DNA of 64,000 nt from Lachnospiraceae bacterium (GCA_910575005.1 CAJTCL010000004.1:62001-126000); one strand, 5' to 3'. Counted from the stretch's first letter, positions 37,241-46,836 are shown. A program made the numbers and translations. The notes: generated by a model not told the origin, from the letters alone.

Positions 37241-38665
37241 CTACTCTCCCAGCAAAGCACGCTCCCAGTCAGGGATATCCTTTTTCCAATCCTGTTTGAG
37301 ATACTCTTTGTGCATAACAATCACTTTCTGCATGGCCTTCTGTCCTGGCGCGCCGATCGTCAAGCGCTTCTCCACACATGTCTGCATAGATACTGCCTCA
37401 AAGATATCCTGCTCAAATACTGGGCTGATGGCTTTCAGCTCCTCGAAAGACATATCGTCAATGGCAATATTTTTTTCAATACAGTACAATACCATCTGCC
37501 CCACAATCCCGTGTGCATCCCGAAAAGGTACTCCATGATTGACCAGGTAATCAGCCGCATCCGTGGCATTAGTAAAACCATTTTTGGCACTGGCCTCCAT
37601 GCGCTCCTTATTGAATTTCATGGTTGTCAACATTCCTGTAAACAACGCCAGACAGCCTTTGACCGTATCTATGGCATCAAAGGTTAATTCTTTGTCCTCC
37701 TGCATATCCTTATTGTAGGCAAGCGGAATCCCCTTCATAGTGGTCAGTAAAGAAGTCAAAGCACCATAGACACGTCCTGTCTTACCCCGCACAAGTTCAG
37801 CGATATCTGGGTTCTTTTTCTGCGGCATAATGCTGCTGCCAGTGCTGTAAGCATCATCAATCTCCACAAACTGATATTCATTACTGTTCCAGATAATAAT
37901 TTCCTCAGAAAAACGGCTCAAATGCATCATTATAGTGGAAAGAGCAGACAAAAATTCAAGTAGATAATCCCTGTCTGAGACACCATCCATACTGTTGAGT
38001 GTGGGTCCGTCAAAGCCCAAAATCTCTGCTGTATAATTGCGATCCAGATCATAAGTAGTACCTGCCAGTGCACCAGAGCCGAGCGGACAGTAATTCATAC
38101 GCTGATAAATATCCTGCATACGCTGACGGTCACGCCGAAACATCTCAAAATAGGCTCCAAAATGATGTGCCAGTGTCACTGGCTGTGCCTTCTGCAGATG
38201 TGTAAATCCTGGCATAAAGGTGTCCACATGATGATCCATGATCGTTAAAATCGCTTGTAACAGCTCTTCTAATAAGCTATCTGTTTCTAAAACTTCCTGT
38301 CTGGTATAGAGACGCATGTCCAAGGCTACTTGATCATTGCGGCTTCTTCCGGTATGTAATTTCTTACCAGTATCTCCCAGACGATCAATCAAAGTTGCCT
38401 CCACAAAGCTGTGAATATCCTCATACTGATGAGATATCTCAAGTGTACCTTCCTCCACTTCCTGTAAAATCTGTTTCACTGCTGTTACCAGAGCCTTGGT
38501 CTCCTCCTCTGTCAAAATCCCTTGTTTTCCCAGCATTTTTACATGAGCAATACTGCCCTCCATGTCCTGCCGATAAAATTTTTTATCAAACGATATGGAC
38601 GCATTAAAGTTATAAACCAATTGATTGGTCTCTTTGGTAAAGCGTCCGCCCCATAACTGTGCCAT
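37241..38665 (-). CDS. argH: Argininosuccinate lyase
   Basis: 474 residues. Opening MAQLWGGRFTKETNQLVYNFNASI, HTGRSRNDQVALDMRLY and the fumarase-superfamily signature GSSIMPQKKNPD (about 280-291) are intact. It splits argininosuccinate into arginine and fumarate, the last step of arginine synthesis. No argG is adjacent. Confidence 0.97.
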   Translation of the reverse strand: MAQLWGGRFTKETNQLVYNFNASISFDKKFYRQDMEGSIAHVKMLGKQGILTEEETKALVTAVKQILQEVEEGTLEISHQYEDIHSFVEATLIDRLGDTGKKLHTGRSRNDQVALDMRLYTRQEVLETDSLLEELLQAILTIMDHHVDTFMPGFTHLQKAQPVTLAHHFGAYFEMFRRDRQRMQDIYQRMNYCPLGSGALAGTTYDLDRNYTAEILGFDGPTLNSMDGVSDRDYLLEFLSALSTIMMHLSRFSEEIIIWNSNEYQFVEIDDAYSTGSSIMPQKKNPDIAELVRGKTGRVYGALTSLLTTMKGIPLAYNKDMQEDKELTFDAIDTVKGCLALFTGMLTTMKFNKERMEASAKNGFTNATDAADYLVNHGVPFRDAHGIVGQMVLYCIEKNIAIDDMSFEELKAISPVFEQDIFEAVSMQTCVEKRLTIGAPGQKAMQKVIVMHKEYLKQDWKKDIPDWERALLGE

Positions 38666-38835
38666 CTGTTTTCTCCTTCTTTCATATTGTAAATTTTTCT
38701 CTTGTTCCTTTTGATCGAAAACGTCATAATTTTTTCTTCATGAAGATTCTGTGCCGATTTTTGCTGCCTGTAAACGCAGGATCCATTTTACAAAAATCGC
38801 GCGCATTCCCCAAAAGACTATCACAAGCAGCAAAT

Positions 38836-39501
38836 TTATTTGTTATTTGTGATAGAAAAAACACAACCGCAGTAATTCTGCCGATACATGCCATATTCCT
38901 GGGAAAGTTCCACCGAACGCTTATATCCGTTCTTTTTCTTAAAATCCGAACAAAGATAAGCAATTCCATACTCTCTTGCCAGTGCCTCCCCAATCTCATT
39001 GAGACGTGCTGCATTTTTTAGAGGGCTGATGGATAAGGTTGTGGTAAAGTAATCCATACCGAGCCGTAAGGCATACTCTGCCGCTTCCCGCAGCCTAAGC
39101 TCATAGCACCGAAAACAACGCTCCCCGCCCTCTGGTATATCCTCAAGCCCCTCTGTGATCTGATAAAACCGCTCTTTGTCATAGCGGCCTTCCACAAAAT
39201 CAATTGCAAAAAAGTTTCTATTCTGCCCTTGTTTGGATGCCTTCTTGGAAAATTGCTCAATAAAAGTTTTCTGCTCCTTTACCCGCATATCATATTCTTG
39301 TTGGGGATAGATATTGGGATTATAATAGAGTACTGTAATTTGAAAATACTGAGACAGATATTCCAATACATAACTGCTACAGGGAGCACAACAACTATGC
39401 AGCAGTAGTTTTGGCGCTTCCTTGCCCTGTTGTAGTATCTTTTGAATCGTTTGTTCCAATTCTCTCTGATAATTACGTTTATTTTTATCTGCGGAATGCA
39501 T
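38836..39501 (-). CDS. queH: Epoxyqueuosine reductase QueH
   Basis: 221 residues from the ATG at 39,501 with GGAGGAAG upstream. Cysteine motifs HSCCAPCSS (about 36-44), RCFRCYELR and NYCGCVFS are the QueH hallmarks (formerly DUF208), where paired Cys bind an Fe-S cluster and a metal. The enzyme makes queuosine in tRNA wobble positions from epoxyqueuosine. Overlaps the 3' end of the alcohol dehydrogenase gene. Confidence 0.92.
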   Translation of the reverse strand: MHSADKNKRNYQRELEQTIQKILQQGKEAPKLLLHSCCAPCSSYVLEYLSQYFQITVLYYNPNIYPQQEYDMRVKEQKTFIEQFSKKASKQGQNRNFFAIDFVEGRYDKERFYQITEGLEDIPEGGERCFRCYELRLREAAEYALRLGMDYFTTTLSISPLKNAARLNEIGEALAREYGIAYLCSDFKKKNGYKRSVELSQEYGMYRQNYCGCVFSITNNK

Positions 39502-40585
39502 ACAAGGTCTCTTCCTCCATCTCAAACGGATAATTCTTAAGTTTTGCCTGATTTTCCATAATCGCTTTTACATCTTCCTGCCAAAGCTTATCTGATATTT
39601 CTACCTTTCCCAGCAATGCATCCAGATACTCTGTAAATGCCTCCACGTTTTCAAATCCCATACGGTCAAGCACAGATTGTACATCCTCTCGCTGCTGATA
39701 ATACTTTAAAAATCCTGGCAGAAAAATGCCCACTGCCTTACCATGAGAGACTTTCATCTCATAGGTAATGGGATAGCTAAGACCATGTGGCAGTGAAGTT
39801 CCAGTATGTGTGATCGCCATACCTGCGGTGGCTGCCATCTGCATCAGTCTATCAAATACACCATCTGTCAGAGTCAATACTGGCTCCTTCCCCAACCGTC
39901 TGCACTGCATTAGTTCTTCTTTGATTTCTGCAAATACCAAAAGTCCCTTCTCAGCATACATGCGATTATAAGCATTGGCATTGGTATTTAGATAACTCTC
40001 AATCAAATGTGCCAGTGCATCCACTGCGGTATCAATCAAGGTATTTAATCTTGCTGATTTCAAATAACGGCTGTCGATCAATGCCAGTCTGGGATAAATT
40101 TTATGGCTGATGCTCTGTTTTGTTCTTCTGGCATGAATGGTTAAAATCGCATAAGGTGTCACCTCAGAGCCAGTGCCAGCCGTCGTTGGAATCTCAGCCA
40201 CCGGAAGCGCCATGAGCTCACGTTTTTCATATAATACATCCTCTTTTTCCTGAGGATTTGCTATCATCAATGCAATGGCTTTTGCGGCATCCATCGGGGA
40301 ACCGCCCCCAATTCCAATCACAAAATCCACGTTTTCTTTTATCCCTATCTCCGTTGCTGCCATCACCGTTTCAATGGAAGGATTTTCCTCAATACTGTCA
40401 AAAACAACAAAAGAAATGTGCTCCTCCTGCAAAGCTTTCTGTACATCTTCCAGAGAACCATTGATCTTGGAAGAATGCTTTCCAGTTACAATCAGCGCCT
40501 TATTGCCCAGCGCTGCCAATTCCTTGCTGTGGTTCCTCACACATTGATTTTCACTATATATATTGGTTGGCATATAAATCTGCAT
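39485..40585 (-). CDS. Iron-containing alcohol dehydrogenase family protein
   Basis: 366 residues. NAD(P)-binding GGGSPMDAAKAIAL (about 93-106), PTTAGTGSEVTPYAIL, and metal ligands in DALAHLIESYL and AITHTGTSLPHGLSYP. Group III alcohol dehydrogenase fold. Substrate (butanol, propanediol or similar) cannot be told. Overlaps queH and lies close behind the M15 peptidase gene. Confidence 0.92.
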   Translation of the reverse strand: MQIYMPTNIYSENQCVRNHSKELAALGNKALIVTGKHSSKINGSLEDVQKALQEEHISFVVFDSIEENPSIETVMAATEIGIKENVDFVIGIGGGSPMDAAKAIALMIANPQEKEDVLYEKRELMALPVAEIPTTAGTGSEVTPYAILTIHARRTKQSISHKIYPRLALIDSRYLKSARLNTLIDTAVDALAHLIESYLNTNANAYNRMYAEKGLLVFAEIKEELMQCRRLGKEPVLTLTDGVFDRLMQMAATAGMAITHTGTSLPHGLSYPITYEMKVSHGKAVGIFLPGFLKYYQQREDVQSVLDRMGFENVEAFTEYLDALLGKVEISDKLWQEDVKAIMENQAKLKNYPFEMEEETLYAFRR

Positions 40586-40600
40586 CTCTTTCTCCTTTCA

Positions 40601-41596
40601 CTATTTCTCAAAGTGCTGATAATCTTTTACTGAGTTCCAGCTTCCACCCCAGGTAAATCCATGTGCAGTAAAAAGCTGGTAGCAAAGATCATTTTCATCA
40701 ATTTTATATTCAAACTCTTGGGTACGATCTACATAATCTTCTGCATTTGCTGGACTTATCGTCAACTCACCGTCTTTCTCTTTGACATAAGGATTAAATT
40801 TAGGATTAATATCTATGGCCAGCCCTAGACTATGCTGAGATAAACGGCTCGTTCCGGCAATCTCACGATAATTAAAAGCGGAGGTGTTGTTCTCTTGCAT
40901 GGAAACCTCATCATCTGCCCCATATTCATCCACCAAAAGCATTTTTTCTATTGGATATTGATTTTCATAAAGCGCGGCCATAATTTCCAAAATATCCTCA
41001 GCAATGGATTCATGTACCAAAAGTTCCCCAATATGGGTCTGCCCATCAAAACCCATATGCAATACCCGCAGATAGCGCAGTTCCTCCATAGAAATATTTT
41101 CATTCTCCTGATAGGAAACCCCTGCGATTCTCTGCGCAATCTCCTCCCCTGGCACTTCACTGTAAAACAGACTATCTAGTATCTGTGCCTCCATGCTGGA
41201 AATATCCACAATACTGCCCGCCTCCATCACTTGAATTTCCGCAATACTGAAAGCGGAAGTTTCCTGCATATTAGAAACGGTTTCAGTGTACGATTCTTGC
41301 TTGTTTTGAGACTGTTTCTGATTTTGCTCAGATTGATCAGCTTGAGTTTCTTGGTCATAGCCGCTTATATCCTTATTCTGCGTCACACCTTGTTCACTTA
41401 CATCCTCTTTTGTGGGTTCTCTTACGCCGGGATTACTGAAAGAATCTTTTTCTGCAAGTCCCTCCTGCACCTGATGGCTGTGGCTGCCAGTTTCTTCCTG
41501 GTTATTCATTCCCGCTGTCCATTTCCAAAGAATAAAAAACAACAGGCAAAACAAACAGAGTAAAATTACAGATGAAATAAAAGTCTTATGCTTCAC
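40601..41596 (-). CDS. Membrane-anchored M15-type peptidase (D-Ala-D-Ala carboxypeptidase-like)
   Basis: 331 residues. One N-terminal membrane helix (about 8-28), a low-complexity Gln/Ser/Glu-rich spacer to about 110, then a peptidase_M15_4-type domain: Zn ligands in RLSQHSLGLAIDINP (His, Asp) and DYQHFE (His), with TWGGSW before the latter. Such enzymes trim peptidoglycan stem peptides outside the membrane. Upstream of the iron alcohol dehydrogenase by 15 bases. Confidence 0.87.
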   Translation of the reverse strand: MKHKTFISSVILLCLFCLLFFILWKWTAGMNNQEETGSHSHQVQEGLAEKDSFSNPGVREPTKEDVSEQGVTQNKDISGYDQETQADQSEQNQKQSQNKQESYTETVSNMQETSAFSIAEIQVMEAGSIVDISSMEAQILDSLFYSEVPGEEIAQRIAGVSYQENENISMEELRYLRVLHMGFDGQTHIGELLVHESIAEDILEIMAALYENQYPIEKMLLVDEYGADDEVSMQENNTSAFNYREIAGTSRLSQHSLGLAIDINPKFNPYVKEKDGELTISPANAEDYVDRTQEFEYKIDENDLCYQLFTAHGFTWGGSWNSVKDYQHFEK

Positions 41597-41696
41597 GAAC
41601 TATCTTTTTCACCTCCGCTCTCTAAATCAAAACATTGTCAACATAGTCAAATAAATTTGAAGTTCCTGATTTCACTTTTTTATAGCATTTTATTTA

Positions 41697-41768
41697 TTGT
41701 AACTATTCATAACCCCAAGCCACAGACATGCTGATTATCCATTTTTGTGGGGTTATGAATAGTTACAA
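41697..41768. repeat. 21-bp perfect inverted repeat spanning the recG stop
   Basis: TTGTAACTATTCATAACCCC (A) at 41,697-41,717 against its complement at 41,748-41,768, with a 30-base loop. The recG TAA (41,765-41,763) lies inside the right arm. No T-run follows, so it is not an ordinary terminator; it resembles the ends of a small transposable element. Confidence 0.75.
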
Positions 41769-43943
41769 ATTTACAATCTCAGCCTGACTATCCAGATAAG
41801 ACTGCATATGTATACGAATTTTCTCATGTTCTGGTGCTGTAAGTTTGCGATCTTCTCTCAACAATACTCCCGCCTCCTCAGAAGCGGCTTTGAGAAGATC
41901 AGCATTTTGATAGATATCTCCTAGCCGAAATTCTAATAGTCCGCTCTGTCGAACCCCAAAGAAATCCCCAGGACCACGCAATTTCAAATCTTCTCCAGCA
42001 ATAAAAAATCCATCATTGGACTGGTTTAAGATTTCTAGACGCTTTTTCGCTTTTTCGGAATCTGTGGTATTGACCATAATACAATAGGACTGGGCCTCTC
42101 CTCTACCTACCCTTCCCCGTAGCTGATGAAGCTGCGCAAGCCCAAACCGCTGAGCATCCTCAATCATCATCACTGTTGCGTTAGGCACATTGACACCCAC
42201 TTCAATGACTGTGGTAGAGACCAACACTTGAATTTCATTGCGTGCAAATTGTTCCATAATAAGATTTTTTCTGCCAGATTTCATTTTGCCATGAAGGCTT
42301 TCCACCACTGTTCCAGAGGAAAGCTCCAGCTTTAATTTCTCAGCATAATCCGTGACGTTCTCCATTTCCAAGCCTTCGCTCTCTTCCACCAAAGGACAGA
42401 CAATATATACCTGGTGCCCTGCAGCAATCTCTTTTTTTAAAAATTCATAAGAAGTGTGTCTAGCATTCTTTCCGACCACGCAGCTTTTTATTGGCAGCCT
42501 TCTTGCTGGAACTTCGTCAATGACAGAGATATCTAAGTCGCCATATAAAATAATTGCTAAGGTACGAGGAATGGGCGTTGCACTCATCACCAGAACATGC
42601 GGCTGCATTCCTTTCTGAAATAACGATTCCCGCTGCTTAACGCCAAAGCGATGCTGTTCATCCGTAATTACCAGAGCCAGGTTGTCATATATTGCACGCT
42701 CTTGAATCAGGGCATGTGTACCGACAATGATCGCATTAGAATAGAGCTGCATTCGCTCATAGGCACGGCGTTTTTCCTTGGCAGTCAAGGCTCCTGTCAA
42801 TAGAATCACTGGAATATGTAACTGATGCAACTCACACAATTCTGTAAAAGTCTGATAATGCTGCAGTGCAAGTACTTCTGTAGGTGCCATTAATGCTGAT
42901 TGATAACCTGCCTGCGCCGCATCCAACATAGATAAAAAGGCAATAATTGTCTTGCCAGAACCTACGTCTCCCTGAACTAGACGCTGCATGACCTTCCGAC
43001 CCCGCAGATCTTGACGAATTTCCTGCAACGTGTGCTTTTGCGCTCCTGTCAATTCAAAGGGAAGGTTTCGCATCACTCGATCCGCCCAAAGCCCTTCCTC
43101 CTCTTGTTGTGCCGAAAGTTCTGTCTGTTTTTGGCTGGAATTTAATGGCGGAAAAATAAAATCGTTGGTAATATCCTCCATCTGTTCTTTTTGCATCCCA
43201 GCAGAAAGAATAAATTGAAAAAATTCATCAAAGATTAGGCGCCGTCTTGCTTGTTCCAACGCTGCCTCATTCTCTGGAAAATGAATATTTTCTATAGCAT
43301 AATTATATTCTGCAAGCCCATGCCGCACCCGTATCTCCTCTGGCAGATAATCTATGGACAAATTCAATTCCTCAAGCACCTGCCGAACAGTCTGAGATAA
43401 TTTATTTTTACCTAAGCCAGCAGTCAGAGCATAACATGGCCAGAGACAATTCTGCATGTCCTGATATTTCTCAGGAGTAAAAATCTGAGGTTGCTCCATA
43501 TGTAAAATATGTCCCTTAAGACTTACTTTGCCAAGAAACACAAACCATTGCCCTACTTTCAGAGTACTGCGCAGATAAGGCATCCGAAACCATACCAGTT
43601 CTGCTTTGATCCCTTGTTCCTGTAAAGTTAAAGAGGTGACTTGCATATTGCGTGCCGCCCGCACAAAGGGAGCTTTATCAATCCGTGTTGCGAAGGCTGC
43701 TGTAATCGCTACTGTCATTCTTTTCTCGTTTGTTCCTTGCTGGTCTGACATCAAACTCCCATCTGTCTTTGTCTCCAGTATTGATAATAATTCTTTTAGT
43801 GAAGTGACCGGCGGCAGCTTGTCATAATCCTTAGGATAATGAAGGAGTATATCACCAATGGTGTATACTCCCAGATTATGAAATAACTGTTCTGTTTTCG
43901 CACCGATCCCCTTCAATACTCCAATTTCAGAAGATTTATTCAT
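41763..43943 (-). CDS. recG: ATP-dependent DNA helicase RecG
   Basis: 726 residues. Wedge/OB domain in the first 260 residues, Walker A QGDVGSGKT (about 330), DEQH Walker B in LVITDEQHRFGVKQR, then motifs GRVGRGEAQSYC and the C-terminal TRG region. Regresses stalled replication forks. ATG at 43,943 with AGGAGAG upstream. Ends the Asp23-FakA-like-recG set familiar from B. subtilis. Confidence 0.97.
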   Translation of the reverse strand: MNKSSEIGVLKGIGAKTEQLFHNLGVYTIGDILLHYPKDYDKLPPVTSLKELLSILETKTDGSLMSDQQGTNEKRMTVAITAAFATRIDKAPFVRAARNMQVTSLTLQEQGIKAELVWFRMPYLRSTLKVGQWFVFLGKVSLKGHILHMEQPQIFTPEKYQDMQNCLWPCYALTAGLGKNKLSQTVRQVLEELNLSIDYLPEEIRVRHGLAEYNYAIENIHFPENEAALEQARRRLIFDEFFQFILSAGMQKEQMEDITNDFIFPPLNSSQKQTELSAQQEEEGLWADRVMRNLPFELTGAQKHTLQEIRQDLRGRKVMQRLVQGDVGSGKTIIAFLSMLDAAQAGYQSALMAPTEVLALQHYQTFTELCELHQLHIPVILLTGALTAKEKRRAYERMQLYSNAIIVGTHALIQERAIYDNLALVITDEQHRFGVKQRESLFQKGMQPHVLVMSATPIPRTLAIILYGDLDISVIDEVPARRLPIKSCVVGKNARHTSYEFLKKEIAAGHQVYIVCPLVEESEGLEMENVTDYAEKLKLELSSGTVVESLHGKMKSGRKNLIMEQFARNEIQVLVSTTVIEVGVNVPNATVMMIEDAQRFGLAQLHQLRGRVGRGEAQSYCIMVNTTDSEKAKKRLEILNQSNDGFFIAGEDLKLRGPGDFFGVRQSGLLEFRLGDIYQNADLLKAASEEAGVLLREDRKLTAPEHEKIRIHMQSYLDSQAEIVNL

Positions 43944-43968
43944 GGGATCTCTCCTCTTAATCTATGGA

Positions 43969-45672
43969 TTATTCCACCGAAACAACATAATAATAGATCG
44001 GCTGTCCACCATAGTGTACTTCTATCTCGCAATCAGGATATTGCTCTCCCAGTTCCTTCCCCAACTGTTCTGCTGCTTCATCCTCTATCTCTTCTCCGTA
44101 ATAAATACTAATAATAGCAGAGTCTTCATCTACCATCTGAGCCACCATCTCTTTGGTGACACTCTCCATATCTTTTCCGACAGAAAGAATCGAACTATCA
44201 CCGATTCCCATATAGTCTCCCTGCTTGATAGATTTATCATCAATTAAGGTATCACGCACAGCATAAGTTACTTGACCGCTCTTTACATTAGAAAGTTCCT
44301 CTGTCATGTGCTGAGCATTTTCCTCTGCTGTACTGTCTGGCATAAAATTGATCAATGCTGTAACTCCCTGAGGAACTGTCTTAGTAGGAATTACAAAAAT
44401 ATCTTTCTCCTCAATCAGAGACGCTGCCTGATTTGCTGCCAAAATGATATTTTTATTATTAGGCAGAATAAAGATATGATCTGCATTTACCTCATCAATG
44501 GCATTTAACATATCCTCAGTACTTGGATTCATAGTCTGTCCGCCAGCAATGATATAGTCTACACCCAATCCCTTAAAAATCTCATTGATACCTTCACCAA
44601 TAGACACAGAAATAAATCCCATATCCTTTTTTGGTGCCTGGTTCTTGTCTTCTAGCGCCTCCTGCTGTGAACGCCTCTTCTCATCTGCGGCTTTCTGTTC
44701 CGCGGCTGCTTTCTCGGCATCCTTTATTAATTTTTCTTGATGCTCCTCACGCATATTATCAATTTTAATCTTACTCAAAGAACCATAGGTCAGCGCCTGC
44801 TGAATTGCAAGTCCAGGATCATTGGTATGTACATGGACTTTTGTAATCTCGTCATCAGCAACCACTACAATTGAATCACCAATTGATTCTAAGAAAGATT
44901 TAAAGTTCAGCTCATCCTTCTCCTCTAATGACTGATTCAATACAATGATAAACTCTGTACAATACCCAAATTTAATATCCTGTTCTGCCTGCTTGGAAAT
45001 CTTTACTACACCGCTGCCTGTCTCGGTGCTCTCAATAGAGTAATCAATCTCCTTACCCATCAAAGCATCATAAGCACCCTTTAATACTGTTACCAAACCC
45101 TGTCCGCCGGAATCTACTACTCCTGCCTGCTTTAAGACAGGAAGCATCTCTGGGGTCTGACTCAATACATAATCCGCATGTTTGATCACTTTATCTAGAA
45201 ATACTGTCAAATCATCCGTCTCACCTATTAACTCTAATGCTTTATCCGCACCACCCTTTGCCACAGTGAGAATTGTCCCTTCTTTGGGCTTCATAACTGC
45301 TTTATATGCCGTCTCCACAGCTTTCTGGAAGGCATCACTCAAGATAACAATATCTAACTCTTCATGTTTGCTGATTCCTTTGGTAAATCCACGGAATAAC
45401 TGCGATAAAATAACACCGGAATTTCCTCTTGCACCTCGCAGAGAGCCTGAAGAAATTGCCTTTGCCAATGAAGTCATATTCAAATTATCGCCAAGATTTT
45501 GTACCTCTGCGGCAGCAGCCATAATGGTCATTGTCATATTTGTGCCAGTATCACCATCTGGTACTGGAAAAACATTTAATTCATTGATCCATTCTTTTTT
45601 TGCTTCGAGATTTTTTGCCCCCGCCAAAAACATTTTGGCAAGCATGGATGCATCTATTGTAGTAATTGCCAC
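43969..45672 (-). CDS. DAK2-domain protein, FakA/YloV-like fatty acid kinase
   Basis: 567 residues from the GTG at 45,672, chosen because AAGGAGG lies eight bases before it; the frame extends seven codons further. N-terminal DAK2 domain (NVFPVPDGDTGTNM nucleotide site, GARGNSGVILSQLFRG), a linker with a Lys/Glu/Ala coiled stretch (about 315-350) and a C-terminal domain like FakA. In relatives this phosphorylates fatty acids held by FakB. Sits 13 bases after Asp23 and before recG. Confidence 0.92.
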   Translation of the reverse strand: MAITTIDASMLAKMFLAGAKNLEAKKEWINELNVFPVPDGDTGTNMTMTIMAAAAEVQNLGDNLNMTSLAKAISSGSLRGARGNSGVILSQLFRGFTKGISKHEELDIVILSDAFQKAVETAYKAVMKPKEGTILTVAKGGADKALELIGETDDLTVFLDKVIKHADYVLSQTPEMLPVLKQAGVVDSGGQGLVTVLKGAYDALMGKEIDYSIESTETGSGVVKISKQAEQDIKFGYCTEFIIVLNQSLEEKDELNFKSFLESIGDSIVVVADDEITKVHVHTNDPGLAIQQALTYGSLSKIKIDNMREEHQEKLIKDAEKAAAEQKAADEKRRSQQEALEDKNQAPKKDMGFISVSIGEGINEIFKGLGVDYIIAGGQTMNPSTEDMLNAIDEVNADHIFILPNNKNIILAANQAASLIEEKDIFVIPTKTVPQGVTALINFMPDSTAEENAQHMTEELSNVKSGQVTYAVRDTLIDDKSIKQGDYMGIGDSSILSVGKDMESVTKEMVAQMVDEDSAIISIYYGEEIEDEAAEQLGKELGEQYPDCEIEVHYGGQPIYYYVVSVE

Positions 45673-45685
45673 TTTCGCGCCCTCC

Positions 45686-46042
45686 TTAATCAATCACTCT
45701 GACACCTTCCACGAAGATGTTGATTTTTTCGATCTCCATACCAGTAAATTCCTGTACCTGATATTTCACTGTACTGATCAGATTGTCAGAAACAGTAGAA
45801 ATACTTACTCCATACGAAACGATCACATGAAAATCCAGGGTGATCTTATTGTTCTTAATGGCAACATTTATTCCATGATTCAAATAATCACGTTTTAACA
45901 ACTTTACCAGGCCGTCCTTGACATTGACAGCAGCCATGCCTACAATTCCAAAACACTCCACCGCTACAGAACCGGCATAAGTTGCGATAACATCTGTACC
46001 AATCAACACTCTACCATACTGTGTGTCCACTTGTCCTTTCAT
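45686..46042 (-). CDS. Asp23/Gls24-family envelope stress protein
   Basis: 118 residues from the ATG at 46,042 with GGAGG upstream. Asp23 fold: YGRVLIGTDVIATYAGSVAVECFGIVGMAAVN, then ITLDFHVIVSYGVSISTVSDNLISTVKYQVQ. Corresponds to B. subtilis YloU, always next to YloV/FakA. Its 5' leader holds the 65-bp repeat. Confidence 0.92.
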   Translation of the reverse strand: MKGQVDTQYGRVLIGTDVIATYAGSVAVECFGIVGMAAVNVKDGLVKLLKRDYLNHGINVAIKNNKITLDFHVIVSYGVSISTVSDNLISTVKYQVQEFTGMEIEKINIFVEGVRVID

Positions 46043-46110
46043 ACTGCAACCTCCATTTTTTCGGTTCACTGCTCCTATTAAGAGCTTCTTTCATTTTATT
46101 AATAAATACG

Positions 46111-46236
46111 CGAGAAAATGCTTTGCATTTTCCCTCGTTAAACAGTTAAAAGCTCTCTTACAGCTTTCTTAGACTCGAGAAAATGCTTCTCATTTTCCCT
46201 CGTTAAACAGTTAAAAGCTCTCTTACAACTTTTAAC
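46111..46236. repeat. Tandem 65-bp repeat with hairpins in the asp23 leader
   Basis: Two near-identical copies (starting 46,111 and 46,176) of CGAGAAAATGCTTTGCATTT followed by TCCCTCGTTAAACAGTTAAAAGCTCTCTTACA-type sequence. Each copy has a stem AAAATGC/GCATTTT bounded by CGAG/CTCG. The second copy ends in a further stem AACAGTTAAAAG/CTTTTAACTGTT. Confidence 0.8.
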
Positions 46237-46243
46237 TGTTTAT

Positions 46244-46272
46244 ATTATACCCTGTTTTCTAAAAAAAAGAAA
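46244..46272 (-). promoter_or_regulatory. Likely promoter of asp23-fakA-recG
   Basis: Minus-strand -10 TATAAT (46,249-46,244) in the context GGGTATAATAT; the -35, TTTCTT at 17 bases, is weak. It would give a leader of about 200 bases containing the two 65-bp hairpin repeats. Confidence 0.5.
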
Positions 46273-46310
46273 CATGTATTTTTCTTTTTAACAAAAAATT
46301 CATTTTTCAC

Positions 46311-46339
46311 TTGCAATCTTAGGTTCTTTCTGTTAAAAT
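46311..46339 (+). promoter_or_regulatory. Promoter of rpmB
   Basis: TTGCAA (46,311-46,316), spacer 17, TAAAAT (46,334-46,339). The transcript would start near 46,346 and carry a stem AGCCTG/CAGGCT (46,352-46,372) before the RBS, possibly an autoregulatory site for L28. Confidence 0.7.
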
Positions 46340-46397
46340 ATTCTTGTTGTGAGCCTGCGTAATGTACAGGCTTAGTAAGTTGCAAGGAGGTGCAATG

Positions 46398-46583
46398 ATG
46401 GCAAAATGCAGCATTTGTGGAAAAGGTGCACATTTTGGTAAAAATGTCAGCCATTCTCATAGAAGAAGCAACAGAATGTGGAAATCCAACATTAAATCTG
46501 TAAAATGTAAGGTAAATGGAGCCGCTAAGAAGATATATGTTTGTACTTCTTGCTTAAAGAGCGGAAAAGTGGAAAGAGCCTAA
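46398..46583 (+). CDS. rpmB: 50S ribosomal protein L28
   Basis: 61 residues, MAKCSICGKGAHFGKNVSHSHRRSNR, with the zinc-binding CxxC pairs (CSIC, CTSC) of the C+ type. AAGGAGG lies before two successive ATG codons (46,395 and 46,398); the second gives the usual MAKC start. It is divergent from asp23, the standard arrangement in Firmicutes. Confidence 0.97.
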   Translation: MAKCSICGKGAHFGKNVSHSHRRSNRMWKSNIKSVKCKVNGAAKKIYVCTSCLKSGKVERA

Positions 46584-46596
46584 TCACAGTCAGCTA

Positions 46597-46636
46597 AGTG
46601 CAGTACATTGGAGGTACCAATGTACTGCACTTTTTT
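46597..46636 (+). terminator. Terminator of rpmB
   Basis: Stem AGTGCAGTACATTGG / CCAATGTACTGCACT with a five-base loop, followed by six T. A second stem ATCTTATTAG/CTAATAAGAT (46,637-46,676) follows directly. Confidence 0.92.
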
Positions 46637-46702
46637 ATCTTATTAGAAAATTCCTTCAGATTTCCTAATAAGATAAAAAACAATGATCGCAGGGTCTTCC
46701 TT

Positions 46703-46755
46703 CACTTCGTTTCGGTCGCTGGGTTGCTAAGTGCCACTGACACTTAGCAACCCAG
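46703..46755. repeat. Palindromic repeat sharing sequence with 25,967-26,012
   Basis: CACTTCGTTTCGGTC followed by a perfect 15-bp palindrome CTGGGTTGCTAAGTG / CACTTAGCAACCCAG with a seven-base loop. The core AAGTGCCACTGRCACTTAGCA is common to both copies. Confidence 0.65.
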
Positions 46756-46836
46756 CAAAGCGAGGGTACTGCGGCAAAAATGAAATATGTTGTAAAAGCG
46801 ACCCGCTGCAGGCGAAGGGGCTGTAAAAAACTCCCA

